Shown: positions 26,597 to 36,837, counted from the first letter of the stretch. The stretch: DNA of 64,000 bases from Hyphomonas atlantica corrig. (GCF_000682715.1 NZ_AWFH01000003.1:1-64000); one strand, 5' to 3'. Translations and numbers: made by a program. The notes: generated by a model not told the origin, from the sequence alone.

Positions 26597-27432
26597 TCGC
26601 CGGTCGCCGTAAACTCTTCGCGAATACGGTTGGCGGTCGGTGTCGTATCCGTCTTTCGCCAGTCCTTTGCGGTTCGCTCGCGTACCTTTTCAGGCCGTTT
26701 GCCGCGTTTGACCTCAGCGTGTTCTTCGCGGCCTGAGGACACAATGGGGCCCTCGAAAAAGGCCGACCAGTATTTCCCGAGCACTTCCGCGCGGCCCTCA
26801 AGCGATCGCAGTTTCCGGCGCTCTTTCCAACTCGTCAGCTTGATGCCTTCCGTCTTGATGCGCTTTTCAGCACCGGCGAACTGAAGACAGCCGGAATAGC
26901 GTGTCGGGGCACCACCCGTCAGATCAAACTGGACCTCGCCAAATCCCTCTGCCTGCCGGCCTGACTCAATTGGCAGCGTTTCGCGAAACTTGAAGTCGAT
27001 ACGTGGCCAATTGAACCCTAGATACTCGGCATGCAGGCCGCTCTCGACCTCACCGATGCGCGTAAGGGTGGATGAGGAAATCAGAATGCCGTTACGCGCG
27101 GGCTTCAGCGTCACAATCGCGATGCGCGGCCCATTGGGGCCGCCGCGCTCCGCCTGAATCCAGCTTCCTTCGACAAAAGACCGCCCCAGAACCCACCGCC
27201 GAGGCCACCCCAGCTTCAACAATCCCGGCAGGATAATACCTGACAACACAGACCAGACGATGAGCAACACAAATCCGGCGCCAACCAAACCACCCCATCG
27301 GGCGACCCCACGCTCGCCTGCGACCTGAAAGATTGTCTCGCGAACCGTCGGCCCGAAGGCGACAATTCCTGCAAGAACAATACTCGACGCCAGAAGGCTG
27401 GAGATTGCGCTGAAGCGATTGTAGGGGTTCAT
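26593..27432 (-). CDS. Two-TM protein with a beta-rich cytoplasmic domain
   Basis: A 279-residue protein with two N-terminal membrane helices (about 8-27 and 47-70). A compact beta-rich region (about 85-200) follows, containing FVEGSWIQAER, PRIAIVTLKPARNGILISS and GEVQFDLTGGAP. The tail is Lys/Arg/Glu-rich and low-complexity. I choose ATG 27430-27432, with GGAG about ten bases upstream. The layout of two helices plus a barrel-like domain recalls the S-2TM-beta (Cap15-type) effector architecture. No nucleotidyltransferase lies nearby, so a defence role is only a possibility. Otherwise it is an unclassified inner-membrane protein. Confidence 0.55.
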   Translation of the reverse strand: MNPYNRFSAISSLLASSIVLAGIVAFGPTVRETIFQVAGERGVARWGGLVGAGFVLLIVWSVLSGIILPGLLKLGWPRRWVLGRSFVEGSWIQAERGGPNGPRIAIVTLKPARNGILISSSTLTRIGEVESGLHAEYLGFNWPRIDFKFRETLPIESGRQAEGFGEVQFDLTGGAPTRYSGCLQFAGAEKRIKTEGIKLTSWKERRKLRSLEGRAEVLGKYWSAFFEGPIVSSGREEHAEVKRGKRPEKVRERTAKDWRKTDTTPTANRIREEFTATGD

Positions 27433-27646
27433 TTGAAAGGCGGCTCCGTCAGGGTTCGGTGTGCGTGATCCCCTTTCCGGAAATCCGACCTTGAACACCG
27501 ATTACCGCAACGCCAGTCGTGACGCCACGCATATTCTGTTGTTTCCTGAAAGCGAGACGTATTGTTGCAGCGCACAACTTATCCATGACTTGCCGCCCAC
27601 TGCGCCCTATAATCAGAAAAAACAGAAATCTCTGGAGGAAGTTCGA

Positions 27647-29347
27647 ATGGATGGTGCTGTTGAGACTGCGGCCCTTGAACCTGTTGTAATCCCAAATCTG
27701 GTTGCGTTGATCAGTGACGCATGCACAGCCATTGACGCATATGCCGATGCCGCGAGAGGCAAGTGCCGCGCTGCGCTGACCAATGATGACGGCCGCCCGG
27801 ACCGCGCCGCACTTGAGCGCGAGCAACATATTGCACATGGCCTTTCCTGGCTGGTGACTTATGCCGAAACCCTGAGGCAGACGGCGGAATGGGCCGCCCG
27901 GTTGGATCAGGAAGGAAAGTTCGGCACAACTGAATCCCTTCTGACGCAAATCCTGTTCAGCGATTATTGCGCGCAACTCGCAAGCGGTATTCCGATGAAC
28001 CAAGGCGAAGTCATTCGCCCGCACGAACTCGGCATTGCTGCCGAAGCGAGCGCACTGGCTGCCGCAAGCCCCATCCAGAAGCTCATTATCGAAGGCAAAA
28101 CACCTGCCGTGATGGCCGCGGCTGCCGAATGCCTGCCAGATGCACTCAGCCGCAACACGGTCGAGGAAACAGGTCTCGACGAAACCATGAGCATGGTTCG
28201 CGAACAGTTTGCGAAATACGCAACGGACAAGATCAAACCGAACGCGCATGAATGGCATCTCAAGAACGAATATATTCCGATGGATGTCGTCAACGAGATG
28301 GCAGAACTCGGTGTTTTTGGTCTGACCATTCCCGAAGAGTTCGGCGGTTTCGGCATGGGCAAGACGGCCATGTGTGTCGTCTCGGAAGAATTGTCCCGCG
28401 GATACATTGGCACCGGCTCCCTCGGCACACGGTCGGAAATCGCCGCTGAGTTGATCCTGATCGGCGGCACCGATGATCAAAAACAGAAATGGCTGCCGCT
28501 GATATCAAGCGGAGAAATCCTGCCCACAGCCGTTTTTACTGAGCCAAACACTGGATCAGACCTCGGCTCCCTGCGTACTCGCGCTGTCAAATCTGAAGAT
28601 GGCTCGGAGTACAGTGTCACCGGCAACAAGACCTGGATTACTCATCCAGTCCGCGCAGACTTGATGACACTGCTCGCGCGCACAGATCCGTCCACTAATA
28701 ATTTTTCCGGTCTATCCATGTTGTTGGCTGAAAAGCCGCGGGGCACAGACGAACACCCCTTCCCGGCTGACGGCATGACCGGCGGGGAAATCGAAGTTCT
28801 CGGCTATCGCGGCATGAAAGAATATGAAATCGGTTTTGACGATTTCAAAGTCAAAGCCGAAAACCTGCTGGGCGGTGTCGAGGGGCAAGGCTTCAAACAC
28901 CTCATGGCTACGTTCGAAAGTGCGCGCATCCAGACCGCCGCCCGCGCTATCGGCGTCGCGCAGAACGCTTTCGAAACCGGCCTGCAATACGCGCTAGATC
29001 GCAACCAATTCGGCAAGCCGATCTTTGAATTCCCGCGTGTCTCAAACAAGCTGGTCATGATGGCAGCAGAGCTTGTCGGCGTTCGTCAGCTTACATACTA
29101 TTCCGCGCGCCAGAAGGATGGTGGAAAGCGTTGCGACCTGGAAGCGGGAATGGCGAAGCTGCTTGCCGCCCGCATTGCCTGGGCGGCGGCTGATAATGCC
29201 GTTCAAATCCACGGAGGCAATGGTTTTGCGCTGGAGTACCCTGTCAGCCGAATCCTTCAGGACGCACGCATTCTGAATATCTTCGAAGGAGCAGGCGAAG
29301 TTCAGGCGATGGTCATCGCGCGTCGCCTGATCGAAAGCGCGAACTGA
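27647..29347 (+). CDS. mcd: (2S)-methylsuccinyl-CoA dehydrogenase-like acyl-CoA dehydrogenase
   Basis: A 566-residue flavoprotein. An extra N-terminal domain (about 1-165, with EREQHIAHGLSWLVTYAETL and ASGIPMNQGEVIRP) precedes a standard acyl-CoA dehydrogenase core. The core shows FGLTIPEEFGGFGMGKTAM, TEPNTGSDLGSLRTRA and the C-terminal QIHGGNGFALEYPVSRILQD. That N-terminal extension and these motifs match Mcd of the ethylmalonyl-CoA pathway for acetyl-CoA assimilation, which oxidises methylsuccinyl-CoA to mesaconyl-CoA. The start at 27647 has GGAGGA eight bases upstream; an in-frame extension to 27461 is not credible. No other pathway gene is in the window. Confidence 0.8.
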   Translation: MDGAVETAALEPVVIPNLVALISDACTAIDAYADAARGKCRAALTNDDGRPDRAALEREQHIAHGLSWLVTYAETLRQTAEWAARLDQEGKFGTTESLLTQILFSDYCAQLASGIPMNQGEVIRPHELGIAAEASALAAASPIQKLIIEGKTPAVMAAAAECLPDALSRNTVEETGLDETMSMVREQFAKYATDKIKPNAHEWHLKNEYIPMDVVNEMAELGVFGLTIPEEFGGFGMGKTAMCVVSEELSRGYIGTGSLGTRSEIAAELILIGGTDDQKQKWLPLISSGEILPTAVFTEPNTGSDLGSLRTRAVKSEDGSEYSVTGNKTWITHPVRADLMTLLARTDPSTNNFSGLSMLLAEKPRGTDEHPFPADGMTGGEIEVLGYRGMKEYEIGFDDFKVKAENLLGGVEGQGFKHLMATFESARIQTAARAIGVAQNAFETGLQYALDRNQFGKPIFEFPRVSNKLVMMAAELVGVRQLTYYSARQKDGGKRCDLEAGMAKLLAARIAWAAADNAVQIHGGNGFALEYPVSRILQDARILNIFEGAGEVQAMVIARRLIESAN

Positions 29348-29360
29348 CCACTGTCCCCTT

Positions 29361-29382
29361 GGGGCCAGCCATAGGTTGGCCC
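29361..29382. terminator. Intergenic hairpin between convergent genes
   Basis: GGGCCAGCC (29362-29370) and GGTTGGCCC (29374-29382) form a nine-base stem with one G-U-type pair and a three-base loop. It lies between the dehydrogenase and GH16 stops. No T-run follows, so its strength as a terminator is uncertain. Confidence 0.45.
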
Positions 29383-30227
29383 TAGGGAATCTTCTTCTCG
29401 TAGACGCGAACCCAGTCAACGAGAAAACGGTCCGGCAGACGCTTGTCGTCAGGCATATTCGACCACCACTGATGTGCGACGGAGGGCTGTGTACTGATTT
29501 CTCCGGAGAATTTGATCCATTTGGGCGCTTTCGAAACGCCACCGGCAGAACTTCGCCAAACCTCTTCGCCGTCAACGAACCAGATATACTCTGTCTCGCT
29601 CCATTCCAGCGCAAACACATGCCATCCACTGCGAATACCTGGACGAACCACTTTCTTGTTTTCGGTCTTGTGATGCTTGTCGTATCCATCCCAGTGGAGC
29701 GCGTGGCTGACCACGTCATTCCAGCCGAAAGCTTCAACGATATCGATTTCTGTGCCGTCTTCACCGGATCCGTCTTCCAAGTGCACCTCATCCGCAAATA
29801 GCCAGAAGGCAATCCACCAACCTGGATCCTGAGGCAGTTTGATACGTGCCTCATAGCGACCGAAAGCGGTCTCGAACTTTCCTTCCGTAGACACCATGCC
29901 AGACGCATAATCGTGAGGATCGTCATCCTGGTCCGGGTTTCGGTTTGGTATTAGGGTTGCTGTAATTTCCAGCTGTCCGTGACCTGTCAGGCTCACATTA
30001 TCTTTCAGCCACCACCCGTCCGGACCCTCGGAGTTTTGCTTTCGATTGTATTCGTGAGAAATCCACTTGTCGGGATCTGGCCGCCCCCGACCACTGAACT
30101 CATCCCGGAAAACAAGCTTCCAACCCGAGTTGGGATGATCAAGCACTGAATAGGATGTTGTGTTGCTTGAGCATGCGACGCTCAGACAAAATAGAACAGC
30201 TGCAGCAAACAAGCGCATTCTGCGCAT
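29382..30227 (-). CDS. GH16-family glycoside hydrolase lipoprotein
   Basis: A 281-residue exported lipoprotein. The signal peptide ends in a lipobox LSVAC with C19 as the lipidated Cys. The GH16 catalytic motif EIDIVE is at residues 160-165, with E160 and E165 as nucleophile and acid/base, in a jelly-roll context (WWIAFWLFADEV, HALHWDGYDKHH). Family members cut laminarin, agarose or porphyran; which one cannot be told here. Its start overlaps the stop of the lactonase-like gene by one base (TAATG), so the two are translated together. Confidence 0.88.
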   Translation of the reverse strand: MRRMRLFAAAVLFCLSVACSSNTTSYSVLDHPNSGWKLVFRDEFSGRGRPDPDKWISHEYNRKQNSEGPDGWWLKDNVSLTGHGQLEITATLIPNRNPDQDDDPHDYASGMVSTEGKFETAFGRYEARIKLPQDPGWWIAFWLFADEVHLEDGSGEDGTEIDIVEAFGWNDVVSHALHWDGYDKHHKTENKKVVRPGIRSGWHVFALEWSETEYIWFVDGEEVWRSSAGGVSKAPKWIKFSGEISTQPSVAHQWWSNMPDDKRLPDRFLVDWVRVYEKKIP

Positions 30228-31111
30228 TAGCGAATCTCTCCTTGCAGCGGATCGATATCCGCTGGTTCATGTTGGATAATGACTTTCGCACCCAAGGCCT
30301 CAGCCCGCGCCTCAAATGCTTCCATGGACTCCAGGGTCTGATCTTCGTCTGAATTGAATCTTGGGACGCGCTTCAGGTCGCGGCTTTCTGCCCGATGGTA
30401 AAGATCGCCCGTCAGCAGGATGGGCCCCGATTCCGGCATCATCAATTGCAGCGATGTGTGCCCGGGCGTGTGTCCGGGTGTTTCAAATATCACGACACTT
30501 CCATCGCCAAACACATCTAATTCGCCGGTGAACACCTGCTTTTCCATAGGCTCGAACAAGGCAAAGAGAGCTTGTTGCTCAGCTGCGATTTCGGCTCCCT
30601 CGCCGTCTTCAGGGAACATGGCATCAAGTTCACCCTGGCTAACCAGCCAAGTCGCTCCCGACACCTGATCGGCTTGCCCGATATGGTCGAAATGGCTGTG
30701 GGAAATTGCGACATAGTCGATGTCGTCAGGGGTCAAACCCCGATCGGCAAAATGATCGGTCAGAGTCTTGTCCAGCGATACTGTGAAGATCTGCTGCGTC
30801 TGGGGTCCTGCAACGGCGAGGATCCCCGGCAGGCCGAGATCCCACAGAAGGTTGCCATCCGGGTGGCGAACCAGAAAACACGCATCAGTGAAGGTGTCGG
30901 CTTCGCCTGCATAGTCCCCTGCAGAGGAAAATGCATCAAGATCCGAGACTTCGATCGTGCCGCAATCGAGTACGTCGACACGCAAGGCTGCCGTTTCCGA
31001 ACTTTCTGAAACCGCCGCATCCGTTGTTGGCACCTCATCCGGCGCGTCCGCGCCACACGCGACCAAGACTACCAGTGAAAATATTGATCCAGCCCAAACC
31101 GTCGCGCGCAT
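30227..31111 (-). CDS. Metallo-beta-lactamase-fold lipoprotein, N-acyl-homoserine-lactonase-like
   Basis: A 294-residue lipoprotein with signal peptide and lipobox LVAC (C19). The MBL metal motif SHSHFDHIG gives H138, H140, D142 and H143. TPGHTPGHT (around 211-219) and TGDLYH (D236) complete a two-metal site. The arrangement resembles AttM/AiiA-type lactonases, which open acyl-homoserine lactone rings, but MBL lactonase-like proteins act on many esters. Being a periplasmic lipoprotein is unusual for that group. It is first in a two-gene operon with the GH16 enzyme. Confidence 0.8.
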   Translation of the reverse strand: MRATVWAGSIFSLVVLVACGADAPDEVPTTDAAVSESSETAALRVDVLDCGTIEVSDLDAFSSAGDYAGEADTFTDACFLVRHPDGNLLWDLGLPGILAVAGPQTQQIFTVSLDKTLTDHFADRGLTPDDIDYVAISHSHFDHIGQADQVSGATWLVSQGELDAMFPEDGEGAEIAAEQQALFALFEPMEKQVFTGELDVFGDGSVVIFETPGHTPGHTSLQLMMPESGPILLTGDLYHRAESRDLKRVPRFNSDEDQTLESMEAFEARAEALGAKVIIQHEPADIDPLQGEIR

Positions 31112-31151
31112 ACTCTACCCCCATGACTGTTTGGGAATTCAATCCCAACTC

Positions 31152-31547
31152 TCAGTCTTTGGCAACCGTAAGCCCGACGCCATCGCTGTCTGCGATCCGA
31201 TAAAAACAGCTCGCGCGGCCAGTATGGCAGGCTCCGCCCGTCTGGCGAACCTTGAGCAAAACTGCGTCCTGGTCACAATCAATGCGCACTTCTTCGACGT
31301 GTTGCACGTGACCAGATGTTTCCCCCTTTACCCATAGCGACTGACGAGACCGGGACCAATAAGTCGCCCGCCTGGTTTCGAGAGTCGCCTTCAAGGCGTC
31401 AGAGTTCATCCAGGCGAGCATCAACACTTCGCCTGAGGCAACGTCCTGGGCGATCGCCGCGATCAGTCCATCGGCATTGAATTTCGGACGCAATTCGGGG
31501 CATTCATCCTGTGCGCTGCCGGAAAGAGGTTCGGGGAAGTCAGTCAT
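31152..31547 (-). CDS. hisI: Phosphoribosyl-AMP cyclohydrolase
   Basis: HisI opens the adenine ring of PR-AMP in histidine biosynthesis. The protein shows the family signatures [38 protein letters not shown], in pieces, and [13 protein letters not shown], followed by the Cys/His metal site [12 protein letters not shown] start at ATG 31545-31547 (131 residues); an in-frame GTG three codons upstream is possible. The HisE pyrophosphohydrolase domain is absent. No other his gene is adjacent. Confidence 0.93.
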   Translation of the reverse strand: MTDFPEPLSGSAQDECPELRPKFNADGLIAAIAQDVASGEVLMLAWMNSDALKATLETRRATYWSRSRQSLWVKGETSGHVQHVEEVRIDCDQDAVLLKVRQTGGACHTGRASCFYRIADSDGVGLTVAKD

Positions 31548-31595
31548 CCGGGCCACATAGTCGATATAGCAGCCCCCCGCCAGAAGGAATTGGCC

Positions 31596-32789
31596 CTAAA
31601 CGACGCCGCGCTCGCGCAACCGCGCTTGTTGATCGGAGTCGTAGCCAAGAGTTGTCAGGATCATATCCGTATGCTCGCCAAGCCCCGGTGAACTGGCTTC
31701 AACCCCGCCGGGCGTATCGGTCAGTTTCGGGAAAACACCCTGCATCGGCACATCGCCCAAAACCGGATGCGACACGCGGATGATTGCATCACGAGCGGCT
31801 ATATGTGCGTCTTCCAGCATTTCCTTGGCCCGGTTCACCGGACCGCACGGAACGCCATTCTCCTCACATGTTGCCAGGACGTGAGCCATTGTGTGCTGCC
31901 GGGTCCAGTCAGAGATCATGTCGTCCAACTCCGCCTGGTTCTCACCCCGGGCGTCGTGCGTGGCGTAGCGCGGATCATCCGCCCAGTCGGTGCCGCACAT
32001 GGCAGACAGGCGGCGAAACAATGTGTCCTGATTGGCCCCAATGATCACGAGACCGTCGCTGCAGGGGTAGACGCCTGACGGAGCAATACGCGGCAATATA
32101 GGTCCGCTCCGCTCGCGCGTATGTCCCATGAGTGCATATTCGGGGATCAGGCTCTCCATAAAGGCCATGACGGTTTCGTAGATAGCTGCATCGACCACCT
32201 GTCCCTTCCCGGACTTCTCCCGTGCGAACAGAGCCATCATCGTGCCAAGCGCAGCGAATGTGCCGGTCATCGTATCGCCAAGAGAAACCCCTGCCCGCGC
32301 AGGCAGGCGATCCGGCTCGCCAATCAGGTAGCGCAGGCCGCCTTTCGCTTCGCCAACGCTGGCATACCCCGCCTTATGGCTTTCCGGGCCGGTCTGGCCG
32401 TAGCCGGACACGCGCGCGATCACGAGACGCGGGTTGATCTCGTGCAACACGTCCGGACCGAGCCCCCAGCGCTCCAGCGTTCCGGGGCGAAAATTCTCGA
32501 CCAGTACGTCAGCCGTCTTCACCAGGTCGCGTAATATTGCCTGTCCTTCTTCCACGCGCAGGTTCAGGGTCAGGGATTTCTTGTTGCGCCCGATGATAGG
32601 CCAGAACAAGCCAATGTCGTCCTTCTTCACTGCGCCCCAGCCTCGCGCCGGATCCGGCAGGCCGGGCGCCTCAACCTTGATCACTTCAGCGCCAAAGTCG
32701 CCAAGCAATTGTCCGCAGAAGGGGCCGGCAATCAGCTGGCCGAGTTCGATGACGCGCAGGCCATCCAGAGGGCGTTTCGTATCTGTCAT
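31596..32789 (-). CDS. CaiB/BaiF-family (class III) CoA transferase
   Basis: A 397-residue family III CoA transferase. It begins PLDGLRVIELGQLIAGPFCGQLLGDFGAEVIKVE, in pieces, the standard CaiB/BaiF opening. The DVLVENFRPGTLERWGLG block near 95-112 precedes INPRLVIARVSGYGQTGP. A catalytic Asp is expected near LGDTMTGTFAALG. The acyl substrate is not inferable. It is divergent from the HMG-CoA lyase gene, with a 29-base gap; both could serve leucine or acyl-CoA breakdown. Confidence 0.9.
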   Translation of the reverse strand: MTDTKRPLDGLRVIELGQLIAGPFCGQLLGDFGAEVIKVEAPGLPDPARGWGAVKKDDIGLFWPIIGRNKKSLTLNLRVEEGQAILRDLVKTADVLVENFRPGTLERWGLGPDVLHEINPRLVIARVSGYGQTGPESHKAGYASVGEAKGGLRYLIGEPDRLPARAGVSLGDTMTGTFAALGTMMALFAREKSGKGQVVDAAIYETVMAFMESLIPEYALMGHTRERSGPILPRIAPSGVYPCSDGLVIIGANQDTLFRRLSAMCGTDWADDPRYATHDARGENQAELDDMISDWTRQHTMAHVLATCEENGVPCGPVNRAKEMLEDAHIAARDAIIRVSHPVLGDVPMQGVFPKLTDTPGGVEASSPGLGEHTDMILTTLGYDSDQQARLRERGVV

Positions 32790-32818
32790 TTGACCTCAAT
32801 GCACACTACATAGGCATC

Positions 32819-33718
32819 ATGACAAGACGTATTGATATTGTGGAAGTCGGCCCACGCGATGGGCTGCAGAATGATCCCGCCGATCTGACCGTCGAGCAGA
32901 AGCTTGAATTCATTGCGAGATTGGAAGAAGCGGGCGTCAAACGGATGGAGTCCGGCAGCTTCGTCAGCCCCAAGGCAGTGCCCAAGATGGCCGATTCTGC
33001 CGCAGTCTTCGCAGGGCTGGACCGGTCAAAAGGAACGCGCCATATCGCCCTTGCTCTGAACGAGAAAGGTGTACGCCGCGCCATTGACGCCAAAGCTGAT
33101 GAAATCAACTTCGTCCTCGTGGCCAGCGAGACCTTTGGCAAGCGCAATCAAGGCATGACCCCGCAAGAAAGTGCGGACGCTCTGTTCCAGATTGCGCCTC
33201 TCGTGTTCGACGCAGGCATCCCGCTGTCCGCCACAATCTCTGTCGCGTTCGGTGATCCGTTTGACGGGGAAGTCGATGTAAAACTTGTCGGGAATCTCGC
33301 CGCGCAGGCGCAACGCGCGGGCGTGGGCGAACTGGCACTCGGCGACACAATCGGCGTAGCGGACCCGTGGGCGGTTCGCCGCGCGATCGAACGGGTACGG
33401 ATGGAAGCCCCTGACGTGTTCCTGCGCATGCATTTCCATGACACGCGCGGCGCGGCGCTTGCCAATGTCGCGGCCGCCGTGGATGCGGGCGTGGACGTGA
33501 TCGACGCCAGCTGCGGCGGTATCGGCGGCTGCCCGTTTGCTCCAGCGGCGACAGGCAACGTCGCCACTGAAGACGTTGTGTACATGCTGGAGCGCGGCGG
33601 CTTCGAAACGGGATTGGACCTCAGCAAGCTGATCGAAACCGCCAAATGGCTTGAAACCGTTCTGGGCCACCCAGTCGCCTCATCCCTCAGCAAGGCGGGC
33701 GGATTTCCCACAACCTGA
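32819..33718 (+). CDS. Hydroxymethylglutaryl-CoA lyase
   Basis: HMG-CoA lyase splits HMG-CoA to acetoacetate and acetyl-CoA in leucine catabolism. The 299-residue TIM-barrel protein opens with DIVEVGPRDGLQND (R13-D14 in the catalytic loop). It carries ALGDTIGVADP, the metal-binding FHDTRGAALANV and the Cys-loop CGGIGGCPFAPAATGNVATED. All key motifs are intact and length is normal. The stop is three bases before the convergent cobT stop. Confidence 0.93.
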   Translation: MTRRIDIVEVGPRDGLQNDPADLTVEQKLEFIARLEEAGVKRMESGSFVSPKAVPKMADSAAVFAGLDRSKGTRHIALALNEKGVRRAIDAKADEINFVLVASETFGKRNQGMTPQESADALFQIAPLVFDAGIPLSATISVAFGDPFDGEVDVKLVGNLAAQAQRAGVGELALGDTIGVADPWAVRRAIERVRMEAPDVFLRMHFHDTRGAALANVAAAVDAGVDVIDASCGGIGGCPFAPAATGNVATEDVVYMLERGGFETGLDLSKLIETAKWLETVLGHPVASSLSKAGGFPTT

Positions 33719-33721
33719 TCG

Positions 33722-35722
33722 CTACTTCTTCGCGCCCTTCACTTCCTGAAGGCTGGTCTTCTTCACCGCGCGACCGAGATCGACTTTCTTGCCGTAACTG
33801 GGCGCGCCGCTCATTGCGCCAGATACTGCGCTACCACCTCCGCGCACGGTGCGGTCCGTCAGTGGCGGGATAGCCATTGCCTTGGGCTCTGGTGCGTTCT
33901 CGTCGAACAGGCTGGCCAATTGCTCCGTCATCGCACCGCCGAGTTGCTCGGCGTCCACAATCGTGACGGCGCGCTTGTAGTAGCGCGTCACATCATGGCC
34001 GATGCCGATAGCGATCAGCTCCACCGGGCTCTTTGTTTCGATCTCTTCGATTACCTGCCGCAGATGGCGTTCGAGATAATTCCCGACATTCACGTTAAGC
34101 GTGGAATCATCCACCGGCGCGCCGTCTGAGATCACCATCAGGATCTTGCGCTGTTCAGGCCGCCCCAGCATCCGGTCATGCGCCCAGAGCAGCGCCTCGC
34201 CGTCGATGTTCTCCTTCAGCAAGCCTTCGCGCATCATCAGGCCCAGATTGCGCCGAGCGCGACGCCAAGGCGCGTCAGCCTGTTTGTAGACGATGTGGCG
34301 GATATCGTTGAGGCGGCCCGGCCCGGCGGGTTTTCCGGCCTTGACCCAATCCTCCCGAGCAATACCGCCCTTCCACGCCTTCGTCGTAAAGCCGAGAATT
34401 TCGGTTTTCACGCCGCAGCGCTCGAGCGTACGCGCCAGAATATCCGCACACAAAGCAGCCACCATGATCGGCCGCCCCCGCATGGAGCCCGAATTATCCA
34501 ACAGCAAGGTCACGATCGTATCGCGGAATTCGCTATCGTCTTCCTGTTTGAACGAAAGCGGCGCTGTCGGGTCTGTTATGACCCGGGTCAACCGAGCCGT
34601 ATCCAGAACGCCCTCCTCCAGATCGAAGCTCCAGGACCGGTTCTGTTGCGCCATCAAGCGCCGCTGCAGCTTGTTCGCGAGCTTTGAGACCGCACCCTGA
34701 AGACCCTGCAACTGGTGATCCAGATAAGCGCGCAGCCGCGTCAGCTCCTCAGCGTCGCAAAGGTCTGGCGCATTGGCAACTTCGTCATGCTCGGTTGTGA
34801 AGACCTTGTAGTTGAAGCGATCCTTGTCGTCGCCGTCCTTGAAGTTCGGGCGTAGCGGTTTTGTGCCCTCTTCCTCATCATCGGGCGTATCATCCGCTTC
34901 GGCATCAACATCCATGTCGACGCTGACGTTCGATTCCTCGCCCTCCATCTCCTCCGTATCGCCAGCATCCATCTGCTCGGCAGAGGCGCCCATCTGCTCC
35001 TCGGACTCCATCTCCTGGTCGCCTTCGGAGGGCTGTTCATTCTCTTCGCTTTGCTCTGACTCTTCTTGTTCCTGCGTTTCAACGTCTTCGCCGGGCGCAT
35101 CAGAAGTTGTCAGGTCCCGGATCATATCACGAACGGTGCGGGCAAATTCCGGCTGGTCATGCAGCTGCTCAATCAGGCGCTCGATCGCGCCGCCCGTTTC
35201 GGTTTCAACGCGTTCGCGCCAAACGTCAGCTACGCGCTTGGCACTATCCGGCAATGCCCGCCCTGTCAGCTTCTCGCGCAGCAGGAATTCCAGCGCTGGC
35301 GCCAGAACGGCGTCTGCGTCTTCGCTGCCCATTGCAAACTCGCCGGACTGGCATCGTTGATCCAGAACAGCGTCGAGGTTTTCCGCCGTGCCACGCATTG
35401 CGTTCGCGCCGAGACTTTCGATCCGCGCCTGTTCCGCCGCATCATAAACCTTGCGCGGCAAATCACCGGACGGACGATGCGCGAAATGGGCCGCCGGATT
35501 GTGGTGAGCCCGGCGCAAGGCTACCGCATCCGCTTCCCCACGAATACGCGCTGCAACAACCGGGTCCAGCTGCTGGGGCGGCGGACGGAGAGTGATTGTC
35601 TCCCCATCACTGCCCACATCATTGCCGAAGCCAACCTCCACGTCCCGGTCTGCGCTCATCGCCTTGGTCGTGGTGGCCAGCGCCTGCTTGAACAATTCCT
35701 GAGGAGAGGTGTCTTTTGACAT
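33722..35722 (-). CDS. cobT: Cobaltochelatase subunit CobT
   Basis: CobT is the VWA-type subunit that works with CobS and CobN to insert cobalt into hydrogenobyrinate a,c-diamide in aerobic B12 synthesis. The 666-residue protein has an N-terminal CobT domain (to about 215). A long Glu/Asp-rich acidic linker (about 220-300) follows. The C-terminal von Willebrand A domain carries the MIDAS motif [13 protein letters not shown] near 405-417. It lies 27 bases after cobS on the same strand. cobN is not in this window. Confidence 0.95.
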   Translation of the reverse strand: MSKDTSPQELFKQALATTTKAMSADRDVEVGFGNDVGSDGETITLRPPPQQLDPVVAARIRGEADAVALRRAHHNPAAHFAHRPSGDLPRKVYDAAEQARIESLGANAMRGTAENLDAVLDQRCQSGEFAMGSEDADAVLAPALEFLLREKLTGRALPDSAKRVADVWRERVETETGGAIERLIEQLHDQPEFARTVRDMIRDLTTSDAPGEDVETQEQEESEQSEENEQPSEGDQEMESEEQMGASAEQMDAGDTEEMEGEESNVSVDMDVDAEADDTPDDEEEGTKPLRPNFKDGDDKDRFNYKVFTTEHDEVANAPDLCDAEELTRLRAYLDHQLQGLQGAVSKLANKLQRRLMAQQNRSWSFDLEEGVLDTARLTRVITDPTAPLSFKQEDDSEFRDTIVTLLLDNSGSMRGRPIMVAALCADILARTLERCGVKTEILGFTTKAWKGGIAREDWVKAGKPAGPGRLNDIRHIVYKQADAPWRRARRNLGLMMREGLLKENIDGEALLWAHDRMLGRPEQRKILMVISDGAPVDDSTLNVNVGNYLERHLRQVIEEIETKSPVELIAIGIGHDVTRYYKRAVTIVDAEQLGGAMTEQLASLFDENAPEPKAMAIPPLTDRTVRGGGSAVSGAMSGAPSYGKKVDLGRAVKKTSLQEVKGAKK

Positions 35723-35749
35723 GTATCAGCCCTGGCGCATGGCGCGGGT

Positions 35750-36733
35750 TCAGGCGACCCTCACCATGATCGCGCTTTCCGGAAGTTCTTCTGCGAAACA
35801 GCGCTGGTACATTTCTGCCACCAACGGCCGCTCCAGCTCGTCGCATTTGTTCAGGAACGTCATGCGGAACGCGTGACCAAGATCACCAAAGATCGCAAAG
35901 TTTTCTGCCCATGTGATCACCGTCCGGGGGCTCATCACCGTGGAGAGGTCGCCGCTCATGAACGCGTTGCGGGTCAAATCCGCCAAGGTGACCATTTTGG
36001 AGAGCGTATCCTCGTCGACGCCTGTCGCTTTGGATTTCACAATCTCGACTTCAGCATCGTGCTCAAGATAGTTCAGCGTGGTCACGATACTCCAGCGGTC
36101 CATCTGACCCTGGTTCAACTGTTGCGTCCCGTGGTAGAGGCCCGTCGTATCGCCCAAGCCGACCGTGTTCGTTGTAGCAAACAGGCGGAAATATGGATTT
36201 GGCTCGATCACGCGGTTCTGGTCCAGCAATGTCAGCTTGCCAGACGCTTCCAGTACACGCTGGATCACAAACATCACATCCGGGCGGCCCGCATCATATT
36301 CGTCAAAAGTGATCGCGACCGGACGCTGCAATGCCCATGGCAGGATACCCTCGCGGAATTCCGTCACTTGCGCGCCATCCTTCAGGACGATGGCATCCTT
36401 GCCGACCATGTCGATCCGGCTGACATGGCTGTCCAGGTTCACCCGGATCATCGGCCAGTTCAGCCGAGCAGCAATCTGTTCGATATGGGTCGACTTACCT
36501 GTCCCGTGATACCCCTGCACCATGACGCGGCGATTGTGCTCGAACCCGGCGAGAACGGCCAGCGTGGTCTGCGGATCGAAGCGATAGGCCTCGTCGATCG
36601 CGGGCACATATTCTGTCCGAGTCTTGAACCCATGCACGACCATGTCGGTATCGAGGCCGAATACCTCGCGAACATTGATCTCTTCCGTCGGCTCCAGGCC
36701 GTCCAGCACATCGGTATCACTCATCACAGTCAT
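35750..36733 (-). CDS. cobS: Cobaltochelatase subunit CobS
   Basis: CobS is the AAA+ ATPase partner of CobT in aerobic cobalt chelation. The 327-residue protein has Walker A in [18 protein letters not shown] (about 75-92), Walker B in [15 protein letters not shown], and sensor-like [20 protein letters not shown]. Two starts three codons apart (36733 and 36724) are possible. It heads the cobS-cobT pair. Confidence 0.95.
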   Translation of the reverse strand: MTVMSDTDVLDGLEPTEEINVREVFGLDTDMVVHGFKTRTEYVPAIDEAYRFDPQTTLAVLAGFEHNRRVMVQGYHGTGKSTHIEQIAARLNWPMIRVNLDSHVSRIDMVGKDAIVLKDGAQVTEFREGILPWALQRPVAITFDEYDAGRPDVMFVIQRVLEASGKLTLLDQNRVIEPNPYFRLFATTNTVGLGDTTGLYHGTQQLNQGQMDRWSIVTTLNYLEHDAEVEIVKSKATGVDEDTLSKMVTLADLTRNAFMSGDLSTVMSPRTVITWAENFAIFGDLGHAFRMTFLNKCDELERPLVAEMYQRCFAEELPESAIMVRVA

Positions 36734-36837
36734 GGCATGCGTCTCGTCATCTATTGCAGAATTGGACCTATCACACCTGACGCTTCCGCCAAGCGTGACA
36801 TTGGGTCAAATGTGGGTTTGGCGGGCCGCGCGGCAAA

